From assembly GCF_004343155.1 (NCBI RefSeq), contig NZ_SMDC01000001.1, forward strand, positions 598,201 through 662,200: a stretch of DNA of 64,000 nt, read 5' to 3'. Position numbers and translations under genes: made by a program. Shown in pieces: positions 16,425 through 26,575 of this stretch (positions within the stretch are counted from its first letter, which is position 1; every line of letters begins with the position of its first letter). The DNA is from Marichromatium gracile. Its GTDB lineage: Bacteria > Pseudomonadota > Gammaproteobacteria > Chromatiales > Chromatiaceae. The notes beneath the pieces were generated by a model. It made no database searches and was not told where the DNA came from. It saw nothing but the letters and a program-made list of their open reading frames with translations.

Positions 16425-17866
16425 CGGTCGATCTCCACCGGCTCGAGCAGCCCCCACAGACCTCCGGCGGCCAACCCCAAGCCGGCCACCGCGAGCAACG
16501 CCAGCACCAGTCCCGGCAGCTCCGCGCGCACCTGGGTGACGAAGTGCAGCGGCGTGGGTTCCTGGTTGAAGGCGCGCGCCAGCACCCGGAACACATAGGC
16601 CGCGGCAAGCAGGGTGCCGGCGAGCACCGGCAGGATCCACCACCACTGGCCCTGATCGATGGCCGCCTCCAGGAGCAGCCACTTGCCGATGAAGCTGCCG
16701 CTCGGCGGCAGCCCGATCAGTGCCACCCCGGCCAGTCCGAGGGTGAAGGTGGTCGCCGGCAGTCGCTGCGCGGTGCCGCCGAGGGCATCGATGCGATCAT
16801 GCCCGGCGAGCTGCTGGACCTGACCGGCGGCGAGGAAGAAGGCGGCCTTGGCGAACCCGTGGGTGAGCGCCATCAGCAGCAGGGCGCCGAGCAGGGCGGT
16901 GCGCTCGGGGCCTGGGTCGAGCCCCTGGATCAGGGGGACGAAGAGGAACAGATAACCGATCTGGGCGACCGTGGAGTGGGCCGCGAGCAGCTTCAGCCGC
17001 TCGGCGCGCAGCGCCCGCCACGACCCCCAGATCACGCCGCAGGCGCCGAGCAGACCGAGCAGGGTGGCCGCGGCGGGTTGGGTCACCGCGGCGAAGGGGC
17101 CGAGCCAGAGCATCAGCAGCAGCCAGGCGGCGACCTTGCCGACCAGCGCCGAGAGCGCGGCGCTGACCGGCGCCGGGGCGTTGGCGTGAGTCGGCGGTAG
17201 CCAGAAGTGCAGCGGGAAGAGTGCGGCCTTGAGCGCCAGCCCCAGGCTCAGCAGCGCCAGCGCGGTGGCATCCACCAGCCCGGGGCCGAGCCGGGTGCCG
17301 AGCAGCGCGAGGTCGAGCTGACCGTGGGCGGCATAGATCAGCGCCACCCCGAGCAGATAGGTCATCGAGCCGAGCAGGCCGACGAGCAGATAGCGCAGGC
17401 TCGCGGTCAGCGCCGCGCGACCGCCGCCGAGCGCGGCGAGCGCCGCGCCGGAGAGCCCGAGGAGTTCCAGCCCGACATAGATGTTGAACAGATCGGCGGC
17501 GAGGAACAGGGCGTTGAGCGCGGCCCACAACAGCAGCCACAGCGGCCAGAACTGGCGCAACCGCTCGGGGTCGCGGAAATACCCTCCGGCATGGATGCTG
17601 ATGGCCAGCGCGACCATCGCGGTCATCGCCAGCAGCGCGGCGACCGCGCCGTCGGCGGCGAGGGCGATGCCGAGCGGCGCCGACCAGCCGCCGAGGCTGG
17701 CGCGCAGCGGCCCCTGCTCCCACACCCCGACCACCAGCCAGAGCACGACCCCGCTGCTCGCCAGCGCCGCGATCAGTCCGAGCGCGCGGGCACGAGCGGG
17801 CGCGAGCGTGGTGGCCAGCGCGCCGAGCAGCGGCAGGCAGACCGCGAGCGGCAGGCTAGCGTTCAT
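16421..17866 (-). CDS. mrpD: Mrp-type Na+/H+ antiporter subunit D
   Basis: 481 residues, polytopic. The channel motifs are complete: E134 in YVGLELLGLSG, LALKAALFPLHFWLP, and NAPAPVSAALSALVGK. Its start overlaps the end of mrpC by 11 bases, and its stop overlaps the next gene by ATGA. It sits directly after the MrpC homologue, the usual B-C-D order of Mrp operons, so I assign D here and regard the two following genes as extra D-like copies. I chose the ATG at 17866; an upstream in-frame start would add eight non-conserved residues. Confidence 0.9.
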   Translation of the reverse strand: MNASLPLAVCLPLLGALATTLAPARARALGLIAALASSGVVLWLVVGVWEQGPLRASLGGWSAPLGIALAADGAVAALLAMTAMVALAISIHAGGYFRDPERLRQFWPLWLLLWAALNALFLAADLFNIYVGLELLGLSGAALAALGGGRAALTASLRYLLVGLLGSMTYLLGVALIYAAHGQLDLALLGTRLGPGLVDATALALLSLGLALKAALFPLHFWLPPTHANAPAPVSAALSALVGKVAAWLLLMLWLGPFAAVTQPAAATLLGLLGACGVIWGSWRALRAERLKLLAAHSTVAQIGYLFLFVPLIQGLDPGPERTALLGALLLMALTHGFAKAAFFLAAGQVQQLAGHDRIDALGGTAQRLPATTFTLGLAGVALIGLPPSGSFIGKWLLLEAAIDQGQWWWILPVLAGTLLAAAYVFRVLARAFNQEPTPLHFVTQVRAELPGLVLALLAVAGLGLAAGGLWGLLEPVEIDR

Positions 17867-18149
17867 CCTCGGGCACGCCCCCCTGCTCATCGAGTCGTCG
17901 GCCGAAGACCAGGGCCAGCGCGGTGGCGCTCACCGCCACCACGATCCCGGTGAGCACCAGCGCGTGCGGCACCGGATCGGGGGGCGCGCCGTCGCGCTCG
18001 GCGAGCGCGATCAGCAGGTGGAAGACGCCGCTGCCCATGATGTTGATCGCGATCAGCTTGCGCAGCAGCGGCCTATGGACCAGGAAGGCCCAGAGCCCGA
18101 GCACGCAGAGCGCGACGCCGGCGCCGCCGTAGAGCAGTTGCGTGCTCAT
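17856..18149 (-). CDS. mrpC: Mrp-type antiporter subunit C (NuoK-like)
   Basis: 97 residues, three helices, NuoK/MnhC family: GLWAFLVHRPLLRKLIAINI, then GSGVFHLLIALAERDG, and the third helix ALVLTGIVVAVSATALALV. The HALVLTGIVV stretch is characteristic of MrpC proteins. The start codon at 18149 overlaps the preceding stop, and the 3' end overlaps mrpD. Confidence 0.92.
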   Translation of the reverse strand: MSTQLLYGGAGVALCVLGLWAFLVHRPLLRKLIAINIMGSGVFHLLIALAERDGAPPDPVPHALVLTGIVVAVSATALALVFGRRLDEQGGVPEDER

Positions 18150-18811
18150 CGCCCCTCCCCCGGTGGCCGACCGCCGACATAGGCCGCGGCCAGGGTGGCG
18201 CCGATGGCCAGGGTGGCGGCGCCCTCGATGGCGAGGATCAGCCACTTCGACCAGTCCGTCGGATAATCGAGCAGGTCGCGCCCGAACGCGAGCACCGTCA
18301 ACCCGACCAGCAGGAAGGCGCCGACGCCGAGCACCGCGAGCAGCCGCTGGAGCGACTCGCCGGGCAGCCCGGCGCGAGGGTCGCCGGCGAGACGCAGCAC
18401 CACCCCGGCGGCGCCGAGCAGGGCACCGCCCTGGAAGGCGCCGCCCGGCACCTGGCCGCCGGCCCAGAGCAGATAGCCGCCGGTGAGGATCAGCAGCGGC
18501 ACCACCCAGGCGACCATCGCCCGCAGCGCCGAGCCGGCGCGCTGATAGGCCGGGGCCGGCGGGCCGAGCGACCAGATCCCGAGCAGCGCGGCGAGCAGCA
18601 CCGCCAGCTCGAGCAGGGTGTCGTAGGCGCGGTAGTCGAGCAACACCGCGGTGACCGGGTTGCCGACCCCGGTGAGCGGCAGCGCGGCGAACGCCGCCTC
18701 GGCGAGTGCGGGCTCGGGCCGCGCGGCGAGCGCGGTGGCCAGCACCCATAGCAGCAGCCCGCCGAGTGCGGCGGCGAGCAGGGCGACGAGCAGGCGTGCC
18801 GGGCCGTTCAT
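18146..18811 (-). CDS. mrpB: MbhE-like domain fused to Mrp antiporter subunit B
   Basis: 221 residues. The N-terminal ~90 residues include GNPVTAVLLDYRAYDTLLEL, the MbhE-like segment normally at the C-terminus of MrpA. The remainder matches MnhB/MrpB, with GGYLLWAGGQVPGGAFQGGA and a DYPTDWSKWL stretch. The split and refused arrangement indicates that the MrpA tail is distributed over this gene and the small gene before it. I use the ATG at 18811, which overlaps the previous stop. Confidence 0.88.
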   Translation of the reverse strand: MNGPARLLVALLAAALGGLLLWVLATALAARPEPALAEAAFAALPLTGVGNPVTAVLLDYRAYDTLLELAVLLAALLGIWSLGPPAPAYQRAGSALRAMVAWVVPLLILTGGYLLWAGGQVPGGAFQGGALLGAAGVVLRLAGDPRAGLPGESLQRLLAVLGVGAFLLVGLTVLAFGRDLLDYPTDWSKWLILAIEGAATLAIGATLAAAYVGGRPPGEGR

Positions 18812-19071
18812 CCCTCCCCCCCGGTCCGTTGCCGACGGCGTGCCGCGCGCCGCGCCGCGGCGAGCATCAGCGCGCCGCCGAGTCCGGCGCCGATCGCCGC
18901 CTCGGCGAGCGCCACGTCGGGCGCGCCGAGCCGCGCCCAGACCAGCGCCAGCCACAGCCCGAAGGCGATGAACAGCATCACCGCGCGGCGCGGCTCGACG
19001 CTGGTCAGGGCGGCCACGGCCAGGGTCAGCAGGGTGGCGATCAGCACCAGGTCGAACAGCAATAGGGTCAT
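18808..19071 (-). CDS. MbhD/DUF4040-like membrane subunit (detached MrpA C-terminal segment)
   Basis: 87 residues, about three helices. ALTSVEPRRAVMLFIAFGLW and APDVALAEAAIGAGLGGALM match the DUF4040/MbhD segment found inside MrpA or as a separate subunit of membrane-bound hydrogenase and related complexes. It ends in a basic tail (ARRAARRRQRTGGEG). It overlaps its neighbours by ATGA on both sides. Confidence 0.85.
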   Translation of the reverse strand: MTLLLFDLVLIATLLTLAVAALTSVEPRRAVMLFIAFGLWLALVWARLGAPDVALAEAAIGAGLGGALMLAAARRAARRRQRTGGEG

Positions 19072-19364
19072 TGCAGGTCCTCGCCGTCGCCGCGCAGCGC
19101 GCGCTTGGCGACCAGATGGGCGCCGGTGGCGCCGGCGAGCAGCACCAGCAGCCAGATCAGCACCAGCTTGAGCCCCTGCCAGGGCGACTCGACCCAGGGC
19201 AGCAGGCCGCAGATCAGCAGGCCGAGACCGAGGTTGTCGGCCTTGGTCAGGGCGTGCAGCCGGGTGAACAGGTCGGGCAGGCGCAGCAGCCCGATGCTGC
19301 CGGCGGCGAAGAACAGACAGCCGAGCGGCAGGGTGATCGCGGAGAAGAGGAACGCGGCGGTCAT
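19068..19364 (-). CDS. mrpG: Mrp-type antiporter subunit G
   Basis: 98 residues, MnhG/MrpG family: three helices with AAGSIGLLRLPDLFTRLHAL TKADNLG being the family hallmark (a conserved R-x-P-D-x-x-x-R-x-H-A-x-T-K pattern). It is needed for complex assembly in studied Mrp systems. Overlaps both neighbouring genes. Confidence 0.92.
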   Translation of the reverse strand: MTAAFLFSAITLPLGCLFFAAGSIGLLRLPDLFTRLHALTKADNLGLGLLICGLLPWVESPWQGLKLVLIWLLVLLAGATGAHLVAKRALRGDGEDLQ

Positions 19365-19624
19365 TCGGGTGGCTCCTGGAGCCGGCGGCGGGTGAGCGCG
19401 GCGGCGGCCACCGCGGCGAGCAGCGCGAAGATCAGCGCGACGTCGATCAGCGCTGGCTGCTCGATGGCGACGGCGAGCAGCAGGAGTACGCCGATCCCGC
19501 TGGTGCCGAGCAGTTGCACGCCCATCATCCGGTCGGCGGCGCCGGGGCCGCGCAGCACCTGGATCAGGCCGAGCGACATGCTGGCGAGCAGGGCCAGGGC
19601 GGCGAGCAGCGCGAGCGTCCTCAT
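19361..19624 (-). CDS. mrpF: Mrp-type antiporter subunit F
   Basis: 87 residues, three helices, MnhF/MrpF family. GPGAADRMMGVQLLGTSGIG is the conserved region between helices 1 and 2, and IDVALIFALLAAVAAAAL is helix 3. The ATG at 19624 overlaps the stop of mrpE; its 3' end overlaps mrpG. Confidence 0.9.
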   Translation of the reverse strand: MRTLALLAALALLASMSLGLIQVLRGPGAADRMMGVQLLGTSGIGVLLLLAVAIEQPALIDVALIFALLAAVAAAALTRRRLQEPPE

Positions 19625-20118
19625 CCGTGACCCTCGCGCGCGAACAGCGCCGCGACCCGTTGCTCCAGCGCGATGAGCTCGGGGCGGACGTCGACTCCGG
19701 TGTCGATGGCGTGTACCCGCAGCCGTTGACCGTGCATGTCGGCCCCCAGGGTGCCGGGCAGCAGGCTCACGGTGTCGAGGAAGAGCACCCGTGCGGCGGG
19801 ATCGGTGAGCCGGGAGTGGTAGTCGATGAAGCCTGGGGCGATGCGTGGTCGCGGCGCCAGCACCCGCAGTGCGACATCGAATCCGCCGCGCAACGACTGG
19901 GCGACGAAGTAGGGGATGAAGGCCAGTAGCGCCAGCACCCGCGGTCGTCGTCGGCGCGGGGGCGAGAGCGCAAGGCTGGCATGGGTGGCGAGCGCCACGC
20001 TCGGCAGACCGATCAGCCAGGACCAAGGGTCGGTGCCGGCGAGGATCAGCCAGAGCAGTGAGAACAGTGCGCCTCGGGCGAGGACGGTGGTCCAGTGGCG
20101 ATGCACGATGGCTGGCAT
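19621..20118 (-). CDS. mrpE: Mrp-type antiporter subunit E, first gene of the operon
   Basis: 165 residues, MnhE/MrpE family. Two or three N-terminal helices are followed by a soluble part with the family features PRIAPGFIDYHSRLTD and LLPGTLGADMHGQRLRVHAI. It opens a nine-gene run (20118 to 12616) in which every gene overlaps the next. The order is E-F-G-MbhD-MbhE/B-C-D-D'-D''. No electron-input subunits (NuoB/C/D-like or hydrogenase) are present, so an ion antiporter is more likely than a respiratory complex. Confidence 0.9.
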   Translation of the reverse strand: MPAIVHRHWTTVLARGALFSLLWLILAGTDPWSWLIGLPSVALATHASLALSPPRRRRPRVLALLAFIPYFVAQSLRGGFDVALRVLAPRPRIAPGFIDYHSRLTDPAARVLFLDTVSLLPGTLGADMHGQRLRVHAIDTGVDVRPELIALEQRVAALFAREGHG

Positions 20119-20234
20119 CCTTGTGCGTTGGGTTCTGGGCCTGGATATGTTCGGCGCTCCGCGCCGGTGATCCTCTTCACTGACCAGTGGGGCGCGCCCC
20201 GAGTTCCGTCCCGGGGCGCCTTGGCGGTTCGAAC

Positions 20235-20260
20235 CAGCTTCCAGCGATCAGCTTCCAGCC
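20235..20260. repeat. Short direct repeat CAGCTTCCAGC (two copies) between mrpE and a chemoreceptor
   Basis: CAGCTTCCAGC occurs at 20235-20245 and 20249-20259, and the related AGCTGGAAGC recurs near 24596. Just before it, GGCGCGCCCCG and CGGGGCGCC (20189-20219) can form an imperfect GC-rich hairpin. The 203-bp gap holds no gene that I can support. Confidence 0.4.
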
Positions 20261-20321
20261 TCCAGTCGGGGAGGCTGGTGTGCATGATCGGCGATTGACG
20301 GGCAAGACGGTATCTTGGCGG

Positions 20322-22874
20322 TCAGACCTTGAAGCGACCGACGCGTTCCTGCTGACCGGCGGCGAGCTCGGCCAGTTCTCCGGCGGCGTGCTTGATCTGG
20401 GTGGCGCCGGCGCTCACCCCCTCGATCGCCTGGGTGGTGTTGATGAGATTGCGGTCGACCTCCTGGGAGACGGCGGCCTGTTCCTCGGCGGCGCTGGCGA
20501 TCTGGCTGTTCATGTCCTTGATGGTGCTCACCGAGCGGGTGATCTGCTCGAGCGAGCTGCCGGCCTCGCCGGCCATGGCGACGCTCTCCTGGGCCTGGGT
20601 CCGGCTCTCCTCCATCGCCGCCACCGCCTGGCTGGTGCCCGACTGCAGGCGCTCGATCATCTGCTGGATCTCGGTGGTCGAGGCCTGGGTGCGGCTGGCC
20701 AGGGTACGGACCTCGTCGGCGACCACCGCGAAGCCGCGCCCCTGCTCGCCGGCGCGCGCCGCCTCGATCGCGGCGTTGAGCGCGAGCAGGTTGGTCTGGT
20801 CGGCGATGGCGCGGATGACGTCGAGCACCTTGCCGATCTCGGCCGAGTCCTCGGAGAGTCGGGCGATGACCTCGGTGGCGCCCTCGACGCGCTGCGAGAG
20901 CACCTCGATTGAGGCGATTGAGCTGGCCACCACCTGACTCCCGGCACTGGCGTCCTGGTCGGTCTGCAGGGTCGCGGCGGCCGCCTCGGTGGCGTTGCGC
21001 GCGACCTCGGCGACGGTGGCGGTCATCTCGTTCATCGCCGTGGCGACCTGTTCGAGCTCGGCCTGTTGACGTCGGACCTGGTCGTCGGTCTGCTGGCTGG
21101 TGGCGGAGAGCTCCTCGGCGGCGGCGGCCAGTTGCTGATTGCCGCCGGCGACCTCGGCGATGAGGTCGCGCAGCTTGCTCTGGAACAGGTTGAAGGCGGC
21201 GGCCAACTCGGCCAGCTCGTCCTTGCCGTGGATCTCGATGGTGCGGGTGAGGTCGCCCTCGCCCTCGGCGACGTCGCGCATCATCCCGGTGAGCCCCTGG
21301 ATGCGGCGCACGATGGCGCGGGTGACCAGCAGCATCAGCACGATGCCGACGATGATGCTCGCCACCGAGACCGTGACCATCACCATCGCCGAGCGTTGCG
21401 CGGCAGCGGCGGCGCGATCGGCCGTCTCGGTGATCGCCTCGAGCGGTACCGAGACGCCGATGCCCCAGGGGCGGTCGTTGACGCCGAGCTGGATCGGGGT
21501 GAAGGCGAACACCTCGTCGGCGTTCTCGATCAGCAGCGGCTCGCCACGCTGCAGGGTGGTGACGATACGCGTGGCATCGTCGGTGAGATCGGCGAGCGGC
21601 TTGCCGACCATGTCGGGGCGACGGCTCGAACCGATGATGGTGCCGTCGTTGGCCACCAGCGCGACCTTGGCGCGGCCGTCGTAGAGACCCGCGGCGGTCT
21701 CCTCGGCGAGGCGCTGGAAGTGGCTGAGTTCGAGGTCGACACCGACGATGCCGCGAAACACCCCGCCTTGCAGGACCGGGACTACCATCGAGGTGATCAG
21801 CCGCTCCTCGCCCTGCACCGGGTAGAGATAGGGGTCGATGACCTGCTCCTGACGGGTCTGGCGGGGGATCAGGTAGAAATCACCCTTGCCCGGGGTCTCG
21901 TAGTCGACCTGGGCCTCGACCTGTGCGCTACCGGAGGCATCGATGCTCCAATAGGGGATGAAGCGACCGCTGGCGTCATGCTTGGGGGTGTCGGCATAGC
22001 GGGCGTCGGCGCCGTCGAAGGCGTCGGGCTCCCAGGCGGTGTAGACGCCGAGGAAGTCGGGGTGCTCGAGGAGCACCGCGCGCAGCATCTGGTTGACGTC
22101 GCTGCGCGAGAAGAAGGCCATCTCGTCGAGCCACAGCGAGGAGACGACCACCCAGCCCCACTCGGGCACCAGGCGCGCGAAGGCGAGCTTGGGCCGGGCG
22201 GTGTCCTCGCCCGGCGGGGTCCAGTCGTAATGGATGTGGCCCTCGCCGTCGTCGGCGACCTGCTCGTCGATGGCGACGAACAGGTTCTTGCCGACATCCA
22301 TGGCGGTGTCGTAGCTCGGGTCGTCGAGCACGCGACCGTCGAGTGCGGGTGCATTGGGGTCCATCACCATCCGCGGATAGGGGCTGGAACGGTCCTGGAT
22401 CCAGATGTAGTCGCCCTCGTCGGAGTGCATCCGGCGGATCGCGGCGATGGCCTGTTGCTGGGCCTCGGCGCGGGTGAGTTCGCCACGCCGCGCGGCGGCG
22501 ACATAGTCGGCGATGGTGGCGCGCGCGATCGCGGTGGTCGCCTCGATCTCGCGATAGCGTTCGCTCAGCCGTTTCCAGTCGGCGGCGGTCATCTCTGCGG
22601 CGTCCTTGCGTGCGGCCACCCCGAGCGCCTGGGCGAGGGTGCGGGCGACGCCCAGCGGCTCTTCGGTGTCGGCCTCGATGGTCGCGGCCTGTTCCTGGGT
22701 GGCATTGACGATCAGCGTGCGCGCGCTCTCGAGCGCGGCCTCACGCTGCGCCTCGGCCATCGAGTTCATCTGCGAGAGTGCATAGAGGGTGATCCCGAAC
22801 CCGAGTATCACCAGGATCGAGCCCGACCACAGTGCGATCCTGAAACCGATCGAGTGCCTGTTGAGCAACGTCAT
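20322..22874 (-). CDS. Methyl-accepting chemotaxis protein with large periplasmic Cache sensor
   Basis: 850 residues. TM1 is at ~13-33; a periplasmic sensor of about 460 residues follows, long enough for a double Cache domain, with [20 protein letters not shown] and [17 protein letters not shown] matching Cache regions. TM2 lies near residue 490, then HAMP, then the signalling domain with the hairpin [20 protein letters not shown]. It reports ligand binding to CheA/CheW. The ATG at 22874 follows a G-rich ribosome site. The ligand is unknown; dCache receptors bind amino acids, amines or organic acids. No C-terminal CheR-binding pentapeptide is seen. Confidence 0.95.
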   Translation of the reverse strand: MTLLNRHSIGFRIALWSGSILVILGFGITLYALSQMNSMAEAQREAALESARTLIVNATQEQAATIEADTEEPLGVARTLAQALGVAARKDAAEMTAADWKRLSERYREIEATTAIARATIADYVAAARRGELTRAEAQQQAIAAIRRMHSDEGDYIWIQDRSSPYPRMVMDPNAPALDGRVLDDPSYDTAMDVGKNLFVAIDEQVADDGEGHIHYDWTPPGEDTARPKLAFARLVPEWGWVVVSSLWLDEMAFFSRSDVNQMLRAVLLEHPDFLGVYTAWEPDAFDGADARYADTPKHDASGRFIPYWSIDASGSAQVEAQVDYETPGKGDFYLIPRQTRQEQVIDPYLYPVQGEERLITSMVVPVLQGGVFRGIVGVDLELSHFQRLAEETAAGLYDGRAKVALVANDGTIIGSSRRPDMVGKPLADLTDDATRIVTTLQRGEPLLIENADEVFAFTPIQLGVNDRPWGIGVSVPLEAITETADRAAAAAQRSAMVMVTVSVASIIVGIVLMLLVTRAIVRRIQGLTGMMRDVAEGEGDLTRTIEIHGKDELAELAAAFNLFQSKLRDLIAEVAGGNQQLAAAAEELSATSQQTDDQVRRQQAELEQVATAMNEMTATVAEVARNATEAAAATLQTDQDASAGSQVVASSIASIEVLSQRVEGATEVIARLSEDSAEIGKVLDVIRAIADQTNLLALNAAIEAARAGEQGRGFAVVADEVRTLASRTQASTTEIQQMIERLQSGTSQAVAAMEESRTQAQESVAMAGEAGSSLEQITRSVSTIKDMNSQIASAAEEQAAVSQEVDRNLINTTQAIEGVSAGATQIKHAAGELAELAAGQQERVGRFKV

Positions 22875-23137
22875 GCCTGTCCCCCTGTGCTTTGCCTATA
22901 CCGGATGGATCGGCGCGGGACATACGCAAGGGTCGCCACGCCTGGCTTGGGTGTGCGGACCGTTCGCGGCAGTTATTGATGGTCGACGAGCACAGTCTTG
23001 AGTGTGCTCGCCTGGATGGTGACCGGTAACGGCTTGCTGTTCGGGTAGTTGGGGTGATCGCCCGCAGATCCAATGGAGCATGCGCGGACGCCGAGGGTCG
23101 GGCGCGGCCTGCTGTGAGCCAGTTCATGTCGACCGGC

Positions 23138-24268
23138 TCAGGCGGCGCTCCGATCGATGGTGGCCGTGGGCGTTTGGTGTTCGATGTCGGCGCGAATGCT
23201 GTCGAGGATGAGAAACACCTGACGGCTGTCGTCCTCCATCTCCTCGAGCGCGGCGCGTAGCGCGGCATAGTCGAGCGGCGTCTGGGCGAGCAGCTCGAAG
23301 ATCTGGCCGGTGGCCTGGTGTACGCGCGCGTGCGGCGGCTCGAGATCGCGGTAGTGTGCGGCGGCGGAAAAGAAGGCCTCGCCGTCGCCGTGCTCGTACC
23401 ATTGGCCGAGACGGCAGTGGTGATGGTCGACGAAGTCGAAGGCCGGGGCACGCGCGGCGACCGAGGCATAGGTGTTGACCTTCCAAAGCACGTGATCGAG
23501 CTTGGCGAGGCTCATGAAGACGCTGTCGGAGACCCGACGAACGTCACCGAAGGCGGTGTCGACCTCGCCGTGCAGGCGATCGAGACGGTGCTTGAAGCCG
23601 CCGACCTTGCCATCGACCTCGCGCACGCCGTCGACCAGGGTGGTGGAGATCCGCTCGACGCTGCCGACCGCCTCGATCATCTCCTGGATGTCGTCATGGG
23701 TCTCGGTGATCGCCGCGCGGGTCTTGTCGGCGAGCGCGCGCACCTCGTCAGCGACCACCGCGAAGCCGCGCCCGGCCTCGCCGGCGCGCGCCGCCTCGAT
23801 CGCGGCGTTGAGCGCGAGCAGGTTGGTCTGCTCGGAGATGGTGCGGATCAGACCGAGCACGGCGTTGATGCTCGCAGCATGGGTCGAGAGCCGGCCGACG
23901 ACCTGATTGGCCTCGCCGGCGGTCCCGGCGAGGCTGGCGAGGAAGCCGGAGATGCTCACCAGCTCGTCGGCGACACCGGTGAACTCGTCGGTGACGCCGG
24001 TCACCGTCTTCAGGGTGTGCTTGGCGTCCTCGACCGAACCGGCGAGATTGCCCTGGATGTCCTGCAGGCTGGCGCGGGTATGGGTGTTCTGGCTGGCCAT
24101 CAGGGTATTGAGCTGGTCCTCGCGAATGCTCGCGTCGCGGGCCTCGGCGAGCGCCGCGCGGGTCTGTTCGAGCTCCTCGCGCAGCCTGCTGTTCTCGGCC
24201 TGCAGCGCCGCATGCTCCTCGCGCAGTTGCTGGACCATGCGCTGGTGGGTGGATTTGGCGACGAACAT
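23138..24268 (-). CDS. Soluble chemoreceptor with C-terminal CZB zinc-binding domain
   Basis: 376 residues and no transmembrane segment. Residues 8-65 form a coiled coil, ~95-250 the signalling domain with [20 protein letters not shown], and the C-terminal ~120 residues a CZB domain. Likely zinc ligands are H259 in LDHVLWK, the [13 protein letters not shown] motif (283-293, with C285), H305 and H313/H317. CZB receptors sense redox or hypochlorous acid/zinc state in studied bacteria. I chose the ATG at 24268 because GGAGGCAGG precedes it; an upstream start would add 53 residues without similarity. Confidence 0.92.
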   Translation of the reverse strand: MFVAKSTHQRMVQQLREEHAALQAENSRLREELEQTRAALAEARDASIREDQLNTLMASQNTHTRASLQDIQGNLAGSVEDAKHTLKTVTGVTDEFTGVADELVSISGFLASLAGTAGEANQVVGRLSTHAASINAVLGLIRTISEQTNLLALNAAIEAARAGEAGRGFAVVADEVRALADKTRAAITETHDDIQEMIEAVGSVERISTTLVDGVREVDGKVGGFKHRLDRLHGEVDTAFGDVRRVSDSVFMSLAKLDHVLWKVNTYASVAARAPAFDFVDHHHCRLGQWYEHGDGEAFFSAAAHYRDLEPPHARVHQATGQIFELLAQTPLDYAALRAALEEMEDDSRQVFLILDSIRADIEHQTPTATIDRSAA

Positions 24269-24612
24269 CCTGCCTCCGGTGGTCTCGTTGCTATGATTGA
24301 AGCGGCGGCCGCGGGGCCTGGAGCTGTGGTCGATGCCCGTCGGCGAGCGCATTGCGGCTCGATGTGTCGGTGTTTTCGACCACGTCTGGTGTTTGGGGCG
24401 CGGCGGGGATTGATTGCGAAAACGCAATTACGCCCCGGATTCTATATGGTTTTTTGGCCGTCGCGTACTCGGGCCGGGGATCCGCCGGGACGCGACGGAA
24501 AGGTCACCGACCGTCGTGGTCGTTGTCATCTGGTCCAGCTGGATGCTGACTGGTGCGCGGGAGTCGCCCCAGCCGTTCCCGCTCGGGGCCTGTCTAGCTG
24601 GAAGCCTTTCTC
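24269..24612. promoter_or_regulatory. 344-bp divergent intergenic region between two chemoreceptor genes
   Basis: No gene is supported here. It contains the dyad ATTGCG-AAAA-CGCAAT at 24413-24428 and a relatively A/T-rich stretch around 24435-24465 that probably holds promoters for one or both flanking receptors. Base composition is less GC-rich than in the genes. Confidence 0.5.
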
Positions 24613-26247
24613 ATGAAACTGATCGACAACGCGAAGGTGAGCACCAAGCTCGCGGTCCTGGCGCTGATTCCCATCGTTGCCATGGTGGTCTTGACCTGGG
24701 GGGCGACGACCTTGCTGCAGCGGGTCAATGGCGGGATCGACCGTATCTACCAGGATCGGGTGGTTCCCCTGCAGGGGCTCAAGGACATCGCCGACGACTA
24801 TGCGGTGTTCGTCATCGACGCCGTCAACAAGGCCAATGCCGGGCGTTTCACCGCCGAGCAGGCGCTCGCCAGCATCCGCGAGGCGCGCGCCGAGATCGAG
24901 GGCAATTGGACGGCCTATCTGCAGACCGAGCTGACCGAGGAGGAGCAGCGGCTGGTGGCCGAGGCGAGGTCGCTGTTCACCGTGGCCGATCGCGCCATCG
25001 GCGCGCTCGAGCGTGAGCTGGGCGGGATGCGCGGCGTGGTCGCCGGCCGGCTCGATGCCTTCGACGGCCCGCTCTACGAACAGATCGACCCGATCAGCGC
25101 CAAGATCACCGAACTCGTCGAGCTGCAGCTCGCGGTCGCCGGCGAGGAGCGAGAGCGCGCCAATACGCTTTATGCCAACTCGCGACTGCTGTTCATCGGT
25201 CTGGCGGTGCTGACCACCCTGGTGCTGGTGGTGCTCGGCTGGGTCACCTATCGCTCGATCACCAGCCAGCTCGGCCAGCTGCGCGCGACCATGGTGCATA
25301 TCGCCGAGCACTCCGATCTCTCGGTCGCCATCGATCTGCGCACCGACAACGAGATCGGTCAGATCGCCCATGCCTTCGCGCAGATGCTCGAGCACTTCCG
25401 CGAGCTGGTCGAGCGTCTCGGCGGGTCGGCGATCAGTCTCTCGTCGGCCGCCACCCAGATGTCGGGCAGTCTGGTCGAGGCCCGCGAGGGGGCGGCGCAG
25501 CAGAATGTCGAGTCCGAGCACGTGGCCACCGCGATGCAGGAGATGACCGCCTCGGCCGAGGAGGTCGCGCGCAACACCGCCAGCGCCGCCGACTCGGCGC
25601 AGGGGGCCAAGTCGCTCTCCGATCAGGGGCGTACCCAGGCGCACGAGACGGTGGAGGCGATCACCGGTCTGGCCGCGCGCATCGAGACCGCCGCCGGGGT
25701 GCTGCACTCGCTCGAGAACGACGCCCAGGACATCGGCAAGGTGCTCGACGTCATCCAGAGCATCACCGAGCAGACCAATCTGCTCGCGCTCAACGCCGCG
25801 ATCGAGGCGGCGCGTGCCGGCGAGGCCGGGCGCGGCTTCGCGGTGGTCGCCGACGAGGTGCGCACCCTCGCCAGTCGCACCCAGTCCTCGGCGCGCGAGA
25901 TCGAGGCGATGGTGGCGCGACTGCAGCAGAGCTCGCAGCAGGCCGCGCAGGAGATGGGGCAGAGTCAGGAGGCGGCGGCACTGTCGGTCGAACGGGTCGG
26001 GCGCGCCGGCGAGTCGCTCGAGGCGATCACCGGCGCGGTCGACGGGATCTCGGAGATGATGAATCGCATCGCCACCGCCGCCGAGGAGCAGACCGCGGTG
26101 GCCAACGAGATCAACCAGGGCGTGGTGGCGATCAGCGATGCCAACCACAGGTCCAGCGAGAACATGACCGAGCTGGAGCACGCCGGTCAGCAGCTCGAGC
26201 GGCTGGCCGAGGAGCTGCAGGCGGAGGCAACCCGATTCAAGACCTGA
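24613..26247 (+). CDS. Methyl-accepting chemotaxis protein with four-helix-bundle sensor
   Basis: 544 residues. TM1 at ~12-35, a periplasmic ~150-residue helical region with the style of 4HB_MCP sensors, TM2 at ~192-212 ([20 protein letters not shown]), HAMP, and the signalling domain with [20 protein letters not shown]. The ATG at 24613 has a weak ribosome site (GGAAG). Transcribed divergently from the CZB receptor. Ligand unknown. Confidence 0.94.
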   Translation: MKLIDNAKVSTKLAVLALIPIVAMVVLTWGATTLLQRVNGGIDRIYQDRVVPLQGLKDIADDYAVFVIDAVNKANAGRFTAEQALASIREARAEIEGNWTAYLQTELTEEEQRLVAEARSLFTVADRAIGALERELGGMRGVVAGRLDAFDGPLYEQIDPISAKITELVELQLAVAGEERERANTLYANSRLLFIGLAVLTTLVLVVLGWVTYRSITSQLGQLRATMVHIAEHSDLSVAIDLRTDNEIGQIAHAFAQMLEHFRELVERLGGSAISLSSAATQMSGSLVEAREGAAQQNVESEHVATAMQEMTASAEEVARNTASAADSAQGAKSLSDQGRTQAHETVEAITGLAARIETAAGVLHSLENDAQDIGKVLDVIQSITEQTNLLALNAAIEAARAGEAGRGFAVVADEVRTLASRTQSSAREIEAMVARLQQSSQQAAQEMGQSQEAAALSVERVGRAGESLEAITGAVDGISEMMNRIATAAEEQTAVANEINQGVVAISDANHRSSENMTELEHAGQQLERLAEELQAEATRFKT

Positions 26248-26278
26248 GCCCGCGCACGACGCCGGGCGGGGAGGGTGG

Positions 26279-26572
26279 ATGGAGGTGTTCATCGGCAACC
26301 TGCCGGGGCGCGCGACCCTGCAGGAGCTGCATGGCTGCATCGGCGCGGTCGGGCTGCGCGCCGATTTCCGGCGCCATGTCGGCGAGGACCGTGGACGGCG
26401 TCGCTATCACTTCTTCGTCGCCCGGACCGCCTCGCGCGTCGAGGGTGAGGCACTGATCGCGCGGTTGCACGGACGCTGTCTCGGCGGACGTGCTCTGGTG
26501 GTGCGGGAGTATCGCCCGCGCTCGCCCGATCCGGCATGGCGCGGCGCGGAGCGGCGGATCAACCCCTGGTGA
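26279..26572 (+). CDS. Small RRM-type RNA-binding protein
   Basis: 97 residues. A single RNA-recognition motif: RNP2 is VFIGNLPG (3-10), and the RNP1 place reads YHFFVA (43-48), keeping the aromatic residue although the usual K/R-G-F/Y-G-F start is lost. GEALIARLHGRCLGGRALVV is the C-terminal helix and strand. Similar small RRM proteins are common in cyanobacteria and proteobacteria, sometimes in cold response. ATG at 26279 after GGGGAGGGTGG. It lies 31 bp after a chemoreceptor gene and converges with the TetR gene. Confidence 0.8.
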   Translation: MEVFIGNLPGRATLQELHGCIGAVGLRADFRRHVGEDRGRRRYHFFVARTASRVEGEALIARLHGRCLGGRALVVREYRPRSPDPAWRGAERRINPW

Positions 26573-26575
26573 CGC

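Noticed and set aside
12616..20118. NDH-1/complex I, membrane hydrogenase or DAB-type inorganic-carbon transporter
   Set aside because: No NuoB/C/D/I- or hydrogenase-like catalytic subunits and no DUF2309 protein are present; the E-F-G-B-C-D set fits Mrp.
24269..24427. N-terminal extension of the CZB receptor by 53 residues
   Set aside because: The inner ATG at 24268 has a good GGAGG site and begins the predicted coiled coil; the extension is basic and featureless.
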